A stretch of DNA of 64,000 nt from assembly GCF_001683335.1 (NCBI RefSeq), contig NZ_CP016201.1, positions 2,493,972 through 2,557,971 of the forward strand. The letters run 5' to 3'. The notes under the pieces were generated by a model. It had not been told where the DNA came from, did not search any database, and worked only from the letters and a program-made list of their open reading frames with translations. A program made the position numbers and the translations under genes. How positions within the stretch are numbered: position 1 is the stretch's first letter; every line of letters starts with the position of its first letter. Shown one piece after another: positions 8,634-17,897 of this stretch. The DNA is from Selenomonas sp. oral taxon 126 (GTDB lineage Bacteria > Bacillota > Negativicutes > Selenomonadales > Selenomonadaceae).

Positions 8634-9237
8634 GCTCACGGTACAACCCCCTTTTCTCAATATACTCCTCCACATCGCGCGGAACAAGATGGCGGATGGA
8701 CAGTCCCGCGCGGATGCGCGCGCGAATGATGGTCGAGGAGATCTCCAAATGCGGTGTCGGCAGCACCTCGATGTGACTGCGTTCCTCTGCCGTAAATTTT
8801 TCTGCAATCAGAACCTCGTCCAGCGGAACGCCCTGCCGTGTCGCAACGATGAAGCGGCAGGAACGCAGAAGCTGCTCCGGCTCGTGCCAGAGATAGAGGT
8901 CGTTCATGGCATCTGCACCTGTGATAAAGAAGAGCTCCGCATCTCCCAAATTGGAGCGAAGCTGCGCAATCGTATCCACCGTATAGGAAGGGCCGTCTCT
9001 TTTTAGTTCGATATCCGAGACGGAAAAATATGGGTTCTCCGCGACTGCATACTTCGTCATGATGAGGCGATCCTCGGCGGATGCCGCACGCGCCCCGTCC
9101 TTATGCGGCGGACGGGCGGACGGAATGAAGAGAATCTCGTCCAAATGCGCGTCAGCGCGCACCATCTCCGCAGTAATAAGGTGTCCCATATGGATTGGGT
9201 CGAATGTGCCGCCCATAATTCCAATGCGCCGCTTCAA
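8617..9237 (-). CDS. nadD: Nicotinate-mononucleotide adenylyltransferase
   Basis: 206 residues if started at the TTG at 9237, giving an N-terminus LKRRIGIMGGTFDPIHMGH. The TTG has GAGGTG six bases upstream; a GTG at 9258 would add seven residues but has no ribosome-binding site. The nucleotidyltransferase motif GGTFDPIHxGH and the C-terminal ISSTIIRARIR are present. NadD adenylates NaMN in NAD synthesis. Its ribosome-binding site overlaps the stop of the small membrane ORF upstream. Confidence 0.94.
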   Translation of the reverse strand: MKRRIGIMGGTFDPIHMGHLITAEMVRADAHLDEILFIPSARPPHKDGARAASAEDRLIMTKYAVAENPYFSVSDIELKRDGPSYTVDTIAQLRSNLGDAELFFITGADAMNDLYLWHEPEQLLRSCRFIVATRQGVPLDEVLIAEKFTAEERSHIEVLPTPHLEISSTIIRARIRAGLSIRHLVPRDVEEYIEKRGLYREHDKDL

Positions 9238-9242
9238 AGCAC

Positions 9243-9392
9243 TCACCTCACGATCCACAGAAATACCATTATGAGCACAGTCGTCAATATAAATATAACG
9301 CTTGCATACAGATAGTCAAGTATATCGTGACGTCCTTTTGGCGACTTTGCATATTGTTTGATCGTACACAGATAGGCATTCAGGTGTCGCAT
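9243..9392 (-). CDS. Small hypothetical membrane protein (49 residues)
   Basis: A short open frame between proA and nadD, read MRHLNAYLCTIKQYAKSPKG and continuing to a hydrophobic segment at about residues 31-47 (SVIFILTTVLIMVFLW), ending IVR. The N-terminal half is hydrophilic and basic, so one membrane-spanning helix with a short cytoplasmic tail is likely. Its start lies four bases after the proA stop and its stop five bases before the nadD start, and it fills the whole gap. That spacing argues for a real translated gene. The ribosome-binding site is weak (GAGCGC next to the ATG). I do not recognise a family. Confidence 0.6.
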   Translation of the reverse strand: MRHLNAYLCTIKQYAKSPKGRHDILDYLYASVIFILTTVLIMVFLWIVR

Positions 9393-9396
9393 GCGC

Positions 9397-10668
9397 TCAT
9401 TTTTTCACGGGGGCGCTCCCACGTATCTGCCCCTCGCCATAGACGAGATACTTCGTGCTGGTCAGGGCGTCCAGCCCCATCGGACCGCGCACGTGGAGCT
9501 TCTGCGTGCTGATGCCGATCTCTGCGCCAAAGCCGAACTCGAAGCCATCCGTAAATCGCGTTGAAGCGTTGACATAGACGGTCGAGGCATCCACTCTCTG
9601 CTGAAAGTCATGTGCCGCCCGTATGTCGTTCGTGACAATCGTTTCGGAATGTCCTGTATTATAGCGGTTGATATGAGCGACAGCCGCATCGAGATCCTCC
9701 ACGATGCGGACGGACAGGATGAGATCCCCGTACTCGGTTGACCAATCCTCCTCCATTGCTGCGGAGATGTTCGGCAGGATGCGGCAGGTCTTGCTGCATC
9801 CGCGCAGTTCCACGCCGTCCGCACAGAGGAGCGCAGCCATCTGAGGCAGGAACTCTGCTGCAATCCCTTCGTGGACGAGCAGCGTTTCCGCCGCATTGCA
9901 GACCGAGGGACGCGAGACCTTCGCATTCTCCACAATGCGGAGCGCCATCGCTGTATCAGCTGCACGGTCTACGTAGATATGGCAGACGCCCGCACCCGTC
10001 TCTATGACGGGAACTGTGCTGCTCTCGACGATACGGCGGATGAGTCCCGCGCCGCCGCGCGGAATGATGACAGCGAGCAGCCCCGTCAGATGCGTCATAA
10101 CATCGACGGCGGCACGCTCCTTCATTGCGAGCAGCTGGACGGCACCTGTCGGAATCCCCGCACTGTATGCAGCGTGCGAAAGCACATCCGCTATGATACG
10201 GTTGGAGCGGAGCGCATCCGAGCCGCCGCGCAGAAGGACGGCATTGCCCGATTTCAGACAGAGTCCGATGGCATCAGAGGTCACGTTCGGACGTGCCTCG
10301 TAGATCATGCCAACAACGCCGAGTGGGACGCGCATCCTCCTGATCTCCAGCCCATTGGGACGGCGCACCGAGTAGTCCTCCCTGCCAAGCGGGTCGGGCA
10401 GCGCTGCCGTCAGGCGAAGCCCCTCCGCCATAGCAGCAACGCGCTCCTCATCAAGGCGCAGACGATCCAGATAGGAAGCGCGTGTTCCCGTGCTGGCAGT
10501 CTCTGCGACATCTGCCGCATTTTCACGGAGAATCTCGTCTGTATGCGATATCAGAGCGTCTGCCATCGCAGAGAGCGCCGCATTTCGGACGTCCGTCCGA
10601 AGGACTGCAAGCTGATAGGATGCCGTCTTTGCCGCCTCTGCCTGTGCGCGAATCTCCTGCTCCATCAT
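9397..10668 (-). CDS. proA: Gamma-glutamyl phosphate reductase
   Basis: 423 residues, full length. It reduces glutamyl-5-phosphate to the semialdehyde in proline synthesis. The aldehyde-dehydrogenase-type fold shows PLGVVGMIYEARPNV, the nucleotide-binding KSGNAVLLRGGSDA, and the catalytic Cys in SRPSVCNAAETLLV. AAGGAG seven bases before the first of two ATGs supports the start. It follows proB by 11 bases. Confidence 0.95.
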   Translation of the reverse strand: MMEQEIRAQAEAAKTASYQLAVLRTDVRNAALSAMADALISHTDEILRENAADVAETASTGTRASYLDRLRLDEERVAAMAEGLRLTAALPDPLGREDYSVRRPNGLEIRRMRVPLGVVGMIYEARPNVTSDAIGLCLKSGNAVLLRGGSDALRSNRIIADVLSHAAYSAGIPTGAVQLLAMKERAAVDVMTHLTGLLAVIIPRGGAGLIRRIVESSTVPVIETGAGVCHIYVDRAADTAMALRIVENAKVSRPSVCNAAETLLVHEGIAAEFLPQMAALLCADGVELRGCSKTCRILPNISAAMEEDWSTEYGDLILSVRIVEDLDAAVAHINRYNTGHSETIVTNDIRAAHDFQQRVDASTVYVNASTRFTDGFEFGFGAEIGISTQKLHVRGPMGLDALTSTKYLVYGEGQIRGSAPVKK

Positions 10669-10679
10669 CTTCGTACTCC

Positions 10680-11804
10680 TTATACCATCAGCACCATATT
10701 GTCCCGATGAATGACTTCCTCATGCGCCGCATCCGCAATGAGCGTCGGAAAGTCTGCCGTCTGATGCCCCATCAGGCGTGCAATGTCTGCGGCATTATAT
10801 GCCGTGATGCCGCGTGCGATCTCCTGACCGTCAGGACTGAGGACGCGTATTGTGTCCCCTGCGGAGAATTCACCGTAAACGTCGGTCACACCGACTGCGA
10901 GCAGGCTCGCCCCACGGCGCATGGCAAGAATACAGCCTTCGTCTACGGCGATCTCCCCCATCAGACGCTGACCGAATGCGAGCCAGCTCTTGCGCGTTCT
11001 GAGATGTGCCTCACGCGCCGGAAAAAGTGTCCCAATTTCTTCACCGCGCAGGATGCTGCGGACGATGCCGTCCTCATCACCGCGCGCAATCACCATCGTC
11101 ACGCCGGCGTTCTGGGCAATCTTGGCGGCCTCGATCTTCGTCTGCATCCCGCCTGTGCCCTGTGCAGATCCTGCCCCGCCCGCAATGTGCTCGACCTCCG
11201 GCGTGATCTCCGGAATCTCCGAGATCAGTCTCGCAGACGTATCCGTGCGTGGGTTTGCCGTATATACGCCGTCAATATCCGAGAGGATTATGAGCGCATC
11301 GGCATCGACGAGTGCGGCGACGACAGCGGACAGATTGTCGTTGTCCCCAATCTTGATCTCATCGACTGCAACGGCGTCATTCTCGTTGATGACGGGAATG
11401 ACATTCATGCCGAGGAGCGCGAGGAGTGCGTTGCGTGAATTCATGTACTGATGGTGACGCGCGGCATTTTCCTTCGTGAGAAGCACCTGAGCCATTGTGC
11501 GCCCGTACTCGTGAAAGAACTTCTCGTAAATGTGGAGCAGCGCTCCCTGACCGATTGCCGCAAGCGCCTGCCGTGCGGGCACACTTGCAGGGCGCTCTGT
11601 CAGTCCGAGGGCATTCATCCCCGCTGCAATCGCGCCGGAGGAGACGAGTAGGATGTCCTTGCCCTGATTCGCCTCGTCGATGAGCTCGCGCACGAGATGC
11701 TCGATGCGATGGAGATTCATGCCGCCCGATGGATGCGTGAGCGTGCTCGTCCCCACCTTGACTACGATGCGCTTTGCAAAGCGGAGTTGATCTCGTGCAC
11801 TCAT
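10680..11804 (-). CDS. proB: Glutamate 5-kinase with PUA domain
   Basis: 374 residues. The N-terminal amino-acid kinase domain (about 1-255) has VVKVGTSTLT, LVSSGAIAAGM, PVINENDAVAV and GTGGMQTKIEAA; the C-terminal PUA domain (about 280-360) includes DEGCILAMRRGASLL. It phosphorylates glutamate, the first and usually proline-inhibited step of proline synthesis. The start overlaps the end of yhbY by four bases, and proA follows. Confidence 0.95.
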   Translation of the reverse strand: MSARDQLRFAKRIVVKVGTSTLTHPSGGMNLHRIEHLVRELIDEANQGKDILLVSSGAIAAGMNALGLTERPASVPARQALAAIGQGALLHIYEKFFHEYGRTMAQVLLTKENAARHHQYMNSRNALLALLGMNVIPVINENDAVAVDEIKIGDNDNLSAVVAALVDADALIILSDIDGVYTANPRTDTSARLISEIPEITPEVEHIAGGAGSAQGTGGMQTKIEAAKIAQNAGVTMVIARGDEDGIVRSILRGEEIGTLFPAREAHLRTRKSWLAFGQRLMGEIAVDEGCILAMRRGASLLAVGVTDVYGEFSAGDTIRVLSPDGQEIARGITAYNAADIARLMGHQTADFPTLIADAAHEEVIHRDNMVLMV

Positions 11805-12100
11805 AGCTCAATCCTGGGCTTGTCGAAATTGCGTCGGAAGAGCAGTCCGTTCCGTCCGATCACCTGAACGAGATTCGCATCTGCACGCTCTGCAAGAACG
11901 GTGATGGCATCCTCCGGCTCATCGGGGGCGTTTTGCAGCACGCGCACCTTGATGAGCTCACGCCTCTTGATCGCCTCGCGTGCGGAGGCAACGACTGTAG
12001 GCGACACCCCTTCTTTCCCGATCATGACGACAGCGTCCTCCGTCATGCCGAGCGAGCGCAGCTTACGAATCTGTTTACTGGTCAGAGAGTTTCGCAGCAA
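11801..12100 (-). CDS. yhbY: YhbY-type CRM RNA-binding protein
   Basis: 99 residues, the length of stand-alone CRM-domain proteins associated with pre-50S ribosomal particles. Signatures are LTSKQIRKLRSLG at the start, the GxxG-like loop in VMIGKEGVSP, and IGRNGLLFRR near the end. The start is a TTG preceded by GGGGGA. It sits between obgE and proB, a recurrent position in Firmicutes that fits its ribosome-assembly role. Confidence 0.9.
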   Translation of the reverse strand: MLRNSLTSKQIRKLRSLGMTEDAVVMIGKEGVSPTVVASAREAIKRRELIKVRVLQNAPDEPEDAITVLAERADANLVQVIGRNGLLFRRNFDKPRIEL

Positions 12101-12113
12101 GATCCTTCCCCCT

Positions 12114-13397
12114 TTAATCCTGATAGTCGAATGCCATATCCCCGATGTGTACGGTCATGCCCTCTTTGATACCGCGTGCGCGCAGCTTTTCATCGAGTCC
12201 CTTGAGGCGCCAGATGTACTGGAAACGACGTACCGCCTCGTCGTTGTTGAAATTCGTCATGGCAACGAGCTTTTCAATCGCCTTGCCGGATACAATGAAG
12301 TCGCCCGCATCGTTGCGCGAGATCGTCACCTTCTCGTCATCCTCGGCATTCTGGTCAAAGACGGCGATTTCTTCCTCCTCAGACTCCGGTTCCGGGACAT
12401 AGGCATCGAGCCATGCGCCGATGTGGTCGATCAGCTCCTGCACCCCCGCGCGGGTCGCCGCTGAGATGGCAAAGATTTCCAGTCCCTCGCGTTCGGCGAG
12501 CTCCTTCAGGCGCGGCAGATGTTCCTCCGCAGAGGGGAGGTCAATCTTGTTCGCCACAAGAATCTGAGTGCGACGTGCAATCTTCTCACTGTAGCGCGCG
12601 AGTTCCGTATTGATCTTGTAGTAGTCCTCGACGGGATCGCGCCCCTCAATGCCCGAGGCATCCACAACATGCAGGATGAGGCGTGTGCGCTCGACATGGC
12701 GCAGGAAATCATGCCCCAGACCAACGCCGTCGGCAGCCCCCTCAATGAGTCCGGGGATATCTGCCATGACGAAGCTCTTCTCGTAGTCCGTCTGCACGAC
12801 GCCGAGAACGGGCGTGAGCGTCGTAAAGTGATAATCCGCAATCTCGGGACGTGCCGCGGAGCAGGAGGCGACAAGGCTCGACTTGCCGACGCTCGGATAG
12901 CCGACCAAACCGACATCTGCGAGGAGTTTCAGCTCCAGACGCAGCTTGCGGCTTTCGCCCGGCTCACCGAATTCGGCAAAGGACGGGGCACGATTCGCCG
13001 CATTTGCAAACTTCGCATTGCCGCGCCCTCCGCGTCCCCCACGCACAATGACAGCCTCCATACCGACCTCTGTGAGATCAGCAAGCACCTCCCCCGTCGC
13101 CTCATCGGTGACAATCGTGCCGGGCGGGACATCGACATAGAGGTGCTGTGCATTTCTGCCGAACTGGTTCTTATGCTCGCCATTCTCGCCGTTCTTCGCG
13201 ATGAATTTGCGGTGAAAACGGAACGAGAGGAGCGTATTCAAATTACGGTCTGCGCGGAATATGACATCTCCACCGCGCCCGCCGTCTCCGCCCGACGGAC
13301 CGCCCTTCGGCATGAATTTCTCGTGACGGAAGGCAGACTTGCCGTGTCCGCCATCTCCTGCCTTCACCGTAATCTGTGCGCGGTCAATGAACTGCAT
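12114..13397 (-). CDS. obgE: GTPase Obg
   Basis: 427 residues with three parts: glycine-rich Obg fold (1-158; KFMPKGGPSGGDGGRGGDV), G domain (about 159-335; GYPSVGKSSL, DIPGLIEGA, NKIDL, ISAATRAG) and a C-terminal OCT domain (about 350-425). Obg acts in large-subunit assembly and stress control. GGGGG lies five bases before the ATG. A long hairpin precedes the gene. It heads the run to cvfB. Confidence 0.96.
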   Translation of the reverse strand: MQFIDRAQITVKAGDGGHGKSAFRHEKFMPKGGPSGGDGGRGGDVIFRADRNLNTLLSFRFHRKFIAKNGENGEHKNQFGRNAQHLYVDVPPGTIVTDEATGEVLADLTEVGMEAVIVRGGRGGRGNAKFANAANRAPSFAEFGEPGESRKLRLELKLLADVGLVGYPSVGKSSLVASCSAARPEIADYHFTTLTPVLGVVQTDYEKSFVMADIPGLIEGAADGVGLGHDFLRHVERTRLILHVVDASGIEGRDPVEDYYKINTELARYSEKIARRTQILVANKIDLPSAEEHLPRLKELAEREGLEIFAISAATRAGVQELIDHIGAWLDAYVPEPESEEEEIAVFDQNAEDDEKVTISRNDAGDFIVSGKAIEKLVAMTNFNNDEAVRRFQYIWRLKGLDEKLRARGIKEGMTVHIGDMAFDYQD

Positions 13398-13412
13398 ACG
13401 TCCCCCTACATA

Positions 13413-13460
13413 AGAAGCTGCTTTCGCAAGTGCAGCATTTCACTTGTGAAAACAGCTTCT
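13413..13460. repeat. Long imperfect hairpin in the obgE leader
   Basis: Arms of about 20 bases: AGAAGCTG pairs with CAGCTTCT, then after one non-Watson-Crick position GAAA pairs with TTTC, then CAAGTG pairs with CACTTG around an 8-base loop. On the minus strand it lies between the rpmA terminator and obgE and is not followed by a T run, so it is not an ordinary terminator. It could be a processing or attenuation structure. Confidence 0.6.
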
Positions 13461-13490
13461 AAAAGAGCCTGTACCCACGAGGGCACAGGC
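13461..13490 (-). terminator. Terminator of the rplU-prp-rpmA operon
   Basis: Stem GCCTGT...ACAGGC (13467-13472 with 13485-13490) extended by CCC/GGG with one mismatch, followed on the minus strand by TCTTTT. It lies 18 bases past the rpmA stop. Confidence 0.8.
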
Positions 13491-13507
13491 ATCCACATAT
13501 AACAAGA

Positions 13508-13801
13508 TTAAACAGCGGCCTCCGCAAGCGGATACACACTGATCTGGCGCTGATGACGCCCCTTGCGCTCGAAGGCAACCTTGCCGTCGATCTTCGCAAA
13601 GATCGTGTCGTCCTTGCCGATGCCGACGTTGTGCCCCGGATGGAAATGCGTGCCACGCTGACGAACGATGATGCTGCCTGCCGTCACATGCGTACCTGCC
13701 TGCTCCTTTACGCCAAGGCGCTTGGAATGGCTGTCGCGTCCATTGCGTGTCGAGCTGACACCCTTTTTATGTGCAAAAAGCTGCAAATCAAACGAGAACA
13801 A
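13508..13801 (-). CDS. rpmA: 50S ribosomal protein L27 (precursor with cleavable N-terminus)
   Basis: 97 residues from a TTG at 13801 with AGGGGTG six bases upstream. This start gives the N-terminus MFSFDLQLF followed by AHKKG, exactly the nine-residue extension that the Prp protease removes from Firmicute L27. A GTG three codons earlier overlaps the prp stop but is poorly placed. The body carries the conserved [15 protein letters not shown] segment. Cleavage exposes the N-terminus that reaches the peptidyl-transferase centre. Confidence 0.93.
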   Translation of the reverse strand: MFSFDLQLFAHKKGVSSTRNGRDSHSKRLGVKEQAGTHVTAGSIIVRQRGTHFHPGHNVGIGKDDTIFAKIDGKVAFERKGRHQRQISVYPLAEAAV

Positions 13802-13806
13802 TCTGT

Positions 13807-14124
13807 TCACCCCTTTACTTCCTGAATTCGAATACCTTTCGGGCTGATCTTCTCAATTTCTGCAAGCCCCATATACATGGTGCGCAGAATCGCCTCGGTG
13901 GAATCGTCCGGCTCTTTCAGCCGCATGTTGAGATTCCCGCTCGCAATGTCATAATCGACGGTGCGATGCAGATGCTCCATGATTCCGAGAAGCGCCGACT
14001 GGGTCAGAGCCGATACGCCGGCGCAGACAATATCCTGTCCGCGTTTTGCCGTGCCGCTGTGCCCTGTAACTGTGTACCCCGTAATCATCCCGTCTTCATT
14101 CGTGAAGATTTCAACCGAGATCAC
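13807..14124 (-). CDS. prp: Ribosomal-processing cysteine protease Prp
   Basis: 105 residues. Prp cleaves the N-terminal extension of L27 before or during ribosome assembly. The catalytic His and Cys are in [20 protein letters not shown] (His about 22, Cys about 34). The start is a GTG with GAGGCG upstream, three bases after rplU. Its location between rplU and rpmA, and the intact cleavage motif in L27, together support the assignment strongly. Confidence 0.94.
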   Translation of the reverse strand: MISVEIFTNEDGMITGYTVTGHSGTAKRGQDIVCAGVSALTQSALLGIMEHLHRTVDYDIASGNLNMRLKEPDDSTEAILRTMYMGLAEIEKISPKGIRIQEVKG

Positions 14125-14127
14125 AAA

Positions 14128-14439
14128 TTACGCCTCGATCTTCTCGATGACGACCTTCGTGAACGGCTGACGATGACCCTGACGCTTGCGGTAGTTAGAC
14201 TTCGCCTTGTACTTGAAGACCAGAATCTTCTTGCCCTTGCCGTGCGCCATGACCTTGCCCGTCACCTTCGCACCGTCCAGCATCGGACGACCGATTTTGA
14301 CATCAGCGTCATTCACAACGGTCAGCACCTGATCGAAAACGACAGACTCGCCCTCGCCCGCCTCGAGCTTCTCCACAAAAATGGTATCGCCCTCAGCGAC
14401 CTTGTACTGCTTGCCGCCCGTCTTTACGATTGCATACAT
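14128..14439 (-). CDS. rplU: 50S ribosomal protein L21
   Basis: 103 residues, the normal length. It begins [14 protein letters not shown] and ends with the conserved [15 protein letters not shown] segment. It binds 23S rRNA in the large subunit. GGGAGG precedes the ATG. First gene of the rplU-prp-rpmA operon, with its own promoter and structured leader. Confidence 0.97.
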   Translation of the reverse strand: MYAIVKTGGKQYKVAEGDTIFVEKLEAGEGESVVFDQVLTVVNDADVKIGRPMLDGAKVTGKVMAHGKGKKILVFKYKAKSNYRKRQGHRQPFTKVVIEKIEA

Positions 14440-14558
14440 GAAAACACCTCCCTATATTGTTACTCGCCGGTTGCGGTTCGGCAGAGCCGATTGTATGACC
14501 TCGCCGTGCGGTTGGGGATGGGCTCGCGCCCAAACAGGCTATACGCCTACGATAGAGC
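14440..14558 (-). promoter_or_regulatory. Structured leader of rplU (candidate L21 leader)
   Basis: About 110 nt of transcribed leader precede rplU. It contains small GC-rich hairpins such as GGCGTATAGCC and GGGCGCGAGCCC, and near the gene two copies of a GAACCGCAACC / CCAACCGCAC-like segment. Firmicutes often carry an autoregulatory L21 leader RNA here. Position and structure fit, but I could not test it against the covariance model. Confidence 0.5.
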
Positions 14559-14587
14559 ATGATAACATATTCATGCCATGCTGTCAA
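14559..14587 (-). promoter_or_regulatory. Promoter of rplU-prp-rpmA
   Basis: Near-consensus minus-strand promoter: -35 TTGACA (14582-14587), 17-base spacer, -10 TATCAT (14559-14564). It lies immediately after the guaA stop, so guaA and rplU are separate units. Confidence 0.85.
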
Positions 14588-14590
14588 CCT

Positions 14591-16150
14591 TTACTCGAGT
14601 TCTATGGTGGCAGGAGGTTTGCCTGTGCAGTCGTAGAGCACGCGATTTACGCCGCGAACCTCGTTGACAATGCGGGTCGTGACCCTCGACAGCACGTCCC
14701 ACGGGAGCTGTGCCGCCTCTGCCGTCATGAAGTCGCCGGTCTCGACGGCGCGCAGAATGACGGCGTAGTCGTAGGTGCGTCCGTCTCCCATGACGCCGAC
14801 GGAGCGCATATTCGTGAGCGCGGCGAAATACTGTCCGAGGTTCTTTTGGATGCCTGCTTTTGCAATTTCCTCACGATAGATGGCGTCTGCCTCCTGCACA
14901 ATATGCACCTTATCTGCCGTGACTTCGCCGATGATGCGGATGCCGAGCCCCGGCCCCGGGAAGGGCTGACGGTCGACGAGATAGTCCGGAATGCCGAGTT
15001 CACGCCCTGCGGCACGCACTTCATCCTTGAAGAGGAGGCGGAGCGGCTCGACGATCTCCTTGAAGTCGACGTGATCGGGAAGTCCTCCGACGTTGTGATG
15101 CGACTTGATGACGGCGGATTTGCCAAGTCCGCTCTCAATGACATCGGGATAGATCGTCCCCTGCACGAGGAAATCGACCACACCGATCTCGCGTGCTGCC
15201 TCCTCAAAGACGCGGATGAATTCCTCCCCGATGATCTTGCGTTTCTGCTCCGGCTCCGTTACGCCCTTGAGTTTCGCATAGAAGCGGTCGCGCGCATTGA
15301 TGCGCACAAAGTTGACATCGTAGGTGCCGGACGTTCCAAAGACCGCCTCGACTTCGTCCCCCTCGTTCTTGCGCAGGAGTCCGTGATCGACAAAGACGCA
15401 GGTGAGTTGGCTGCCGATTGCCTTTGAGAGCAGGACGGCGGCGACGGAGGAGTCCACACCGCCCGAGAGCGCACAGAGCGCACGCCCCGTACCAATCTTC
15501 TGCCGCAGCTCCTCCACCGTCTTTTTGACGAAGGAATCCATGCGCCACGTACCTGTGCATTTGCAGACATGATAGACAAAATTGCGGAGTATCTTCGATC
15601 CATTTTCCGTGTGCATGACTTCGGGATGGAACTGCACCGCATAGAGGGGTTCCACAGGATTTTCCATCGCTGCAATCGGACATACCGGAGTGCTTGCCGT
15701 TGTATGGAAGTTTGCGGGCAATTTGCTGATATAGTCCGTGTGACTCATCCAGCAGATATTTTTTGACGGAATGCCGTCAAACAGCAAGGAGCTACCGTCT
15801 GTGATGTCGACTTCTGTCTTTCCGTATTCACTCGTCGGTGCTGTCTCAACGCGTCCGCCGCAGAGATGTGCCATCAGCTGCGCGCCGTAGCAGATGCCGA
15901 GGACGGGAATCCCGAGCGAAAAGAGCTCCTTCGGCGCGGTGACGGCATCCTCCCCGTAGACGCTGTTTGGACCGCCCGTCAGAATAATGCCGCGCGGTGC
16001 AAGCTCACGAATGCGCTCCAAGGACAATGTATGTGGATGTACCTCACAATATACGGAGTTCTCGCGCACACGGCGCGCAATGAGCTGGTTGTACTGCCCG
16101 CCGAAATCAAGCACCAGAATCATTTCGCCGGCATCGGGTCTGTTCATCAT
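14591..16150 (-). CDS. guaA: GMP synthase (glutamine-hydrolysing)
   Basis: 519 residues. An N-terminal class I glutamine amidotransferase domain (nucleophile Cys near residue 86 in [13 protein letters not shown]; His-Glu in QFHPEV) is followed by an ATP pyrophosphatase domain (PP-loop [14 protein letters not shown]) and the GMP synthase dimerisation domain ending in IELE. It aminates XMP to GMP. It follows recX by 16 bases and ends just before the rplU promoter, so it appears to be in the recA-recX unit. Confidence 0.96.
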   Translation of the reverse strand: MMNRPDAGEMILVLDFGGQYNQLIARRVRENSVYCEVHPHTLSLERIRELAPRGIILTGGPNSVYGEDAVTAPKELFSLGIPVLGICYGAQLMAHLCGGRVETAPTSEYGKTEVDITDGSSLLFDGIPSKNICWMSHTDYISKLPANFHTTASTPVCPIAAMENPVEPLYAVQFHPEVMHTENGSKILRNFVYHVCKCTGTWRMDSFVKKTVEELRQKIGTGRALCALSGGVDSSVAAVLLSKAIGSQLTCVFVDHGLLRKNEGDEVEAVFGTSGTYDVNFVRINARDRFYAKLKGVTEPEQKRKIIGEEFIRVFEEAAREIGVVDFLVQGTIYPDVIESGLGKSAVIKSHHNVGGLPDHVDFKEIVEPLRLLFKDEVRAAGRELGIPDYLVDRQPFPGPGLGIRIIGEVTADKVHIVQEADAIYREEIAKAGIQKNLGQYFAALTNMRSVGVMGDGRTYDYAVILRAVETGDFMTAEAAQLPWDVLSRVTTRIVNEVRGVNRVLYDCTGKPPATIELE

Positions 16151-16166
16151 GGAAGTCCTTTCCTAT

Positions 16167-16658
16167 TTACTCTTCTGCACCCTCTGTATAATTTTCCACG
16201 GCATGACGCGCCGCATCGACGGAGAATCCCTTTTGATAGAGATTCGCCATCATCTTTTGACGACTGCCCGTCGGCTGATACTTCATTGCAAGTACGCGCT
16301 CCGCTGTGGCAATCTCCCGCTCGAAGGTATCTTCCGGCACGACACTCCATACGAGATCGTGGTCAAAGCCGCGCTGCATGAGCTTCGCACAGATCTGTCG
16401 GACAGAGTTTCGATTCTCGTTGTAGAGGTACATGAACTGCTGCGCGCAGAGATCTGCATCGTCCAGATAGCCGCGCTCGATCAGGCGCGCAATGGCGGCA
16501 TCGATCTCCTCCTCCGGGAAGCCCTTGCGCTCCAGTTTTTCACGCAGTTTCTTTTCGCTGTGCGCCTGCCGCGCAAGATAGTCAACAGCAGTCACAAGAG
16601 CAGTCTTTGCCTGCGATTTTCGACCGCGCTTCTTTGGCACGGCGCTCGTGTCATTCAT
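16167..16658 (-). CDS. recX: Regulatory protein RecX
   Basis: 163 residues of tandem three-helix repeats: [19 protein letters not shown], then [21 protein letters not shown], then RSSxRQICAKL-like [20 protein letters not shown]. RecX modulates RecA filament growth. The basic, Lys/Arg-rich N-terminus ([10 protein letters not shown]) is an extension. The ATG overlaps the recA stop by four bases, so the two are translationally coupled. Confidence 0.92.
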   Translation of the reverse strand: MNDTSAVPKKRGRKSQAKTALVTAVDYLARQAHSEKKLREKLERKGFPEEEIDAAIARLIERGYLDDADLCAQQFMYLYNENRNSVRQICAKLMQRGFDHDLVWSVVPEDTFEREIATAERVLAMKYQPTGSRQKMMANLYQKGFSVDAARHAVENYTEGAEE

Positions 16659-17785
16659 TCATCCGTCTCCGGCATTGCCTCTTCCTCAGGAATATCAGGG
16701 GCATCCTGATCTGCCTCTGCAGAAGTTTTTTTCGAACCCTTCTTTTTCGGCGCAGCCCCCTCCACAAGAAGTTTCGTGCGGATCTTCTCCTCGATCTCGG
16801 CGATCAGCTCCGGCTTTTCCTCCAAGGTCGCCTTTGCGTTTTCCTTGCCCTGCCCGAGGCGCTCCCCCTCATAGGCATACCATGCACCGCTCTTGTTCAC
16901 GATGTCCAGCTCGACGCCCATGTCGATGATGCTGCCCAGGCGCGAGACACCTTCACCGTAAATGATGTCAAATTCTGCCGTTTTGAACGGGGGAGCAACC
17001 TTGTTCTTGACGATCTTTGCGCGCGTGCGGTTGCCAAGGGATTCCGTCCCCTGCTTGATGGAGTCTGCACGACGCACGTCAATGCGCACGGAGGCATAGA
17101 ATTTGAGTGCCCGACCGCCCGTCGTCGTCTCTGGATTGCCATAGGATACGCCGATTTTCTCGCGCAGCTGATTGATAAAGACAGCGACCGTGCGCGTCTT
17201 GCTGATGATGCCCGTGAGCTTGCGCATTGCCTGACTCATGAGGCGCGCCTGCAGTCCGACCACGGAGGAACCCATGTCCCCCTCGATCTCGGATTTTGGT
17301 ACGAGCGCTGCAACCGAGTCGACAACGATGATGTCAATGGCACCGCTGCGCACAAGTGCGTCCACAATCTCAAGCGCCTGCTCGCCTGTATCCGGCTGAG
17401 AGATCAGGAGATCCTCGGTATTGACGCCCAGCTTGCGCGCATACTCCGGGTCAAGGGCATGCTCGGCGTCGATGAATGCGGCAAGCCCCCCTGCCTTCTG
17501 TGCCTCGGCAATCATATGGAGGGTGACGGTTGTCTTACCGGAGGACTCGGGACCATACACCTCGATGATGCGTCCGCGCGGGATTCCGCCGACACCGAGT
17601 GCTATATCCAGCGGCAGAATACCGGTCGATATGACATCGATATTCATGTTTGCCTTTGCTTCGCCGAGACGCATGATCGCGCCTTTGCCATGCGCTTTCT
17701 CAATTTGCTTGAGTGCATTCTCCAGAGCCTCTTCGCGCGTCATCGGCTTGTCCCGCTTTGTATCCTTCTTGTCCTTCTCTGCCAT
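16655..17785 (-). CDS. recA: Recombinase RecA
   Basis: 376 residues from the ATG at 17785 (GGAG eight bases upstream; a GTG three codons earlier is less well placed). The Walker A is GPESSGKTT, with the [13 protein letters not shown] Walker B region and L2 loop including NPETTTGG. The acidic C-terminal tail after the core (lysine-rich then Asp/Glu-rich) is typical. RecA drives strand exchange and would promote LexA self-cleavage; note that lexA is broken in this window. Confidence 0.97.
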   Translation of the reverse strand: MAEKDKKDTKRDKPMTREEALENALKQIEKAHGKGAIMRLGEAKANMNIDVISTGILPLDIALGVGGIPRGRIIEVYGPESSGKTTVTLHMIAEAQKAGGLAAFIDAEHALDPEYARKLGVNTEDLLISQPDTGEQALEIVDALVRSGAIDIIVVDSVAALVPKSEIEGDMGSSVVGLQARLMSQAMRKLTGIISKTRTVAVFINQLREKIGVSYGNPETTTGGRALKFYASVRIDVRRADSIKQGTESLGNRTRAKIVKNKVAPPFKTAEFDIIYGEGVSRLGSIIDMGVELDIVNKSGAWYAYEGERLGQGKENAKATLEEKPELIAEIEEKIRTKLLVEGAAPKKKGSKKTSAEADQDAPDIPEEEAMPETDE

Positions 17786-17839
17786 ATCGTGCACTCCTTT
17801 AAGGTTCTACTGATGTTCTATTCCATTCCCAATTATACG

Positions 17840-17882
17840 AAAATCCCCGCACCTTTGTCAAAAGGAATGTGCGGGGATTTTA
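17840..17882 (-). terminator. Terminator between yqeY and recA
   Basis: Perfect 13-bp stem AAAATCCCCGCAC/GTGCGGGGATTTT (17840-17852 with 17869-17881). The A and T tracts on both sides make it potentially bidirectional. It closes the rpsU-yqeY unit before recA. Confidence 0.9.
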
Positions 17883-17897
17883 TACGATATGAATTTC

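Noticed and set aside
17785-17825. GAAC-type repeats upstream of recA as a LexA box
   Set aside because: The copies are direct (GTTCTACTGATGTTCT), not the GAAC-N4-GTTC dyad; no secure LexA site can be called, and lexA itself is broken.
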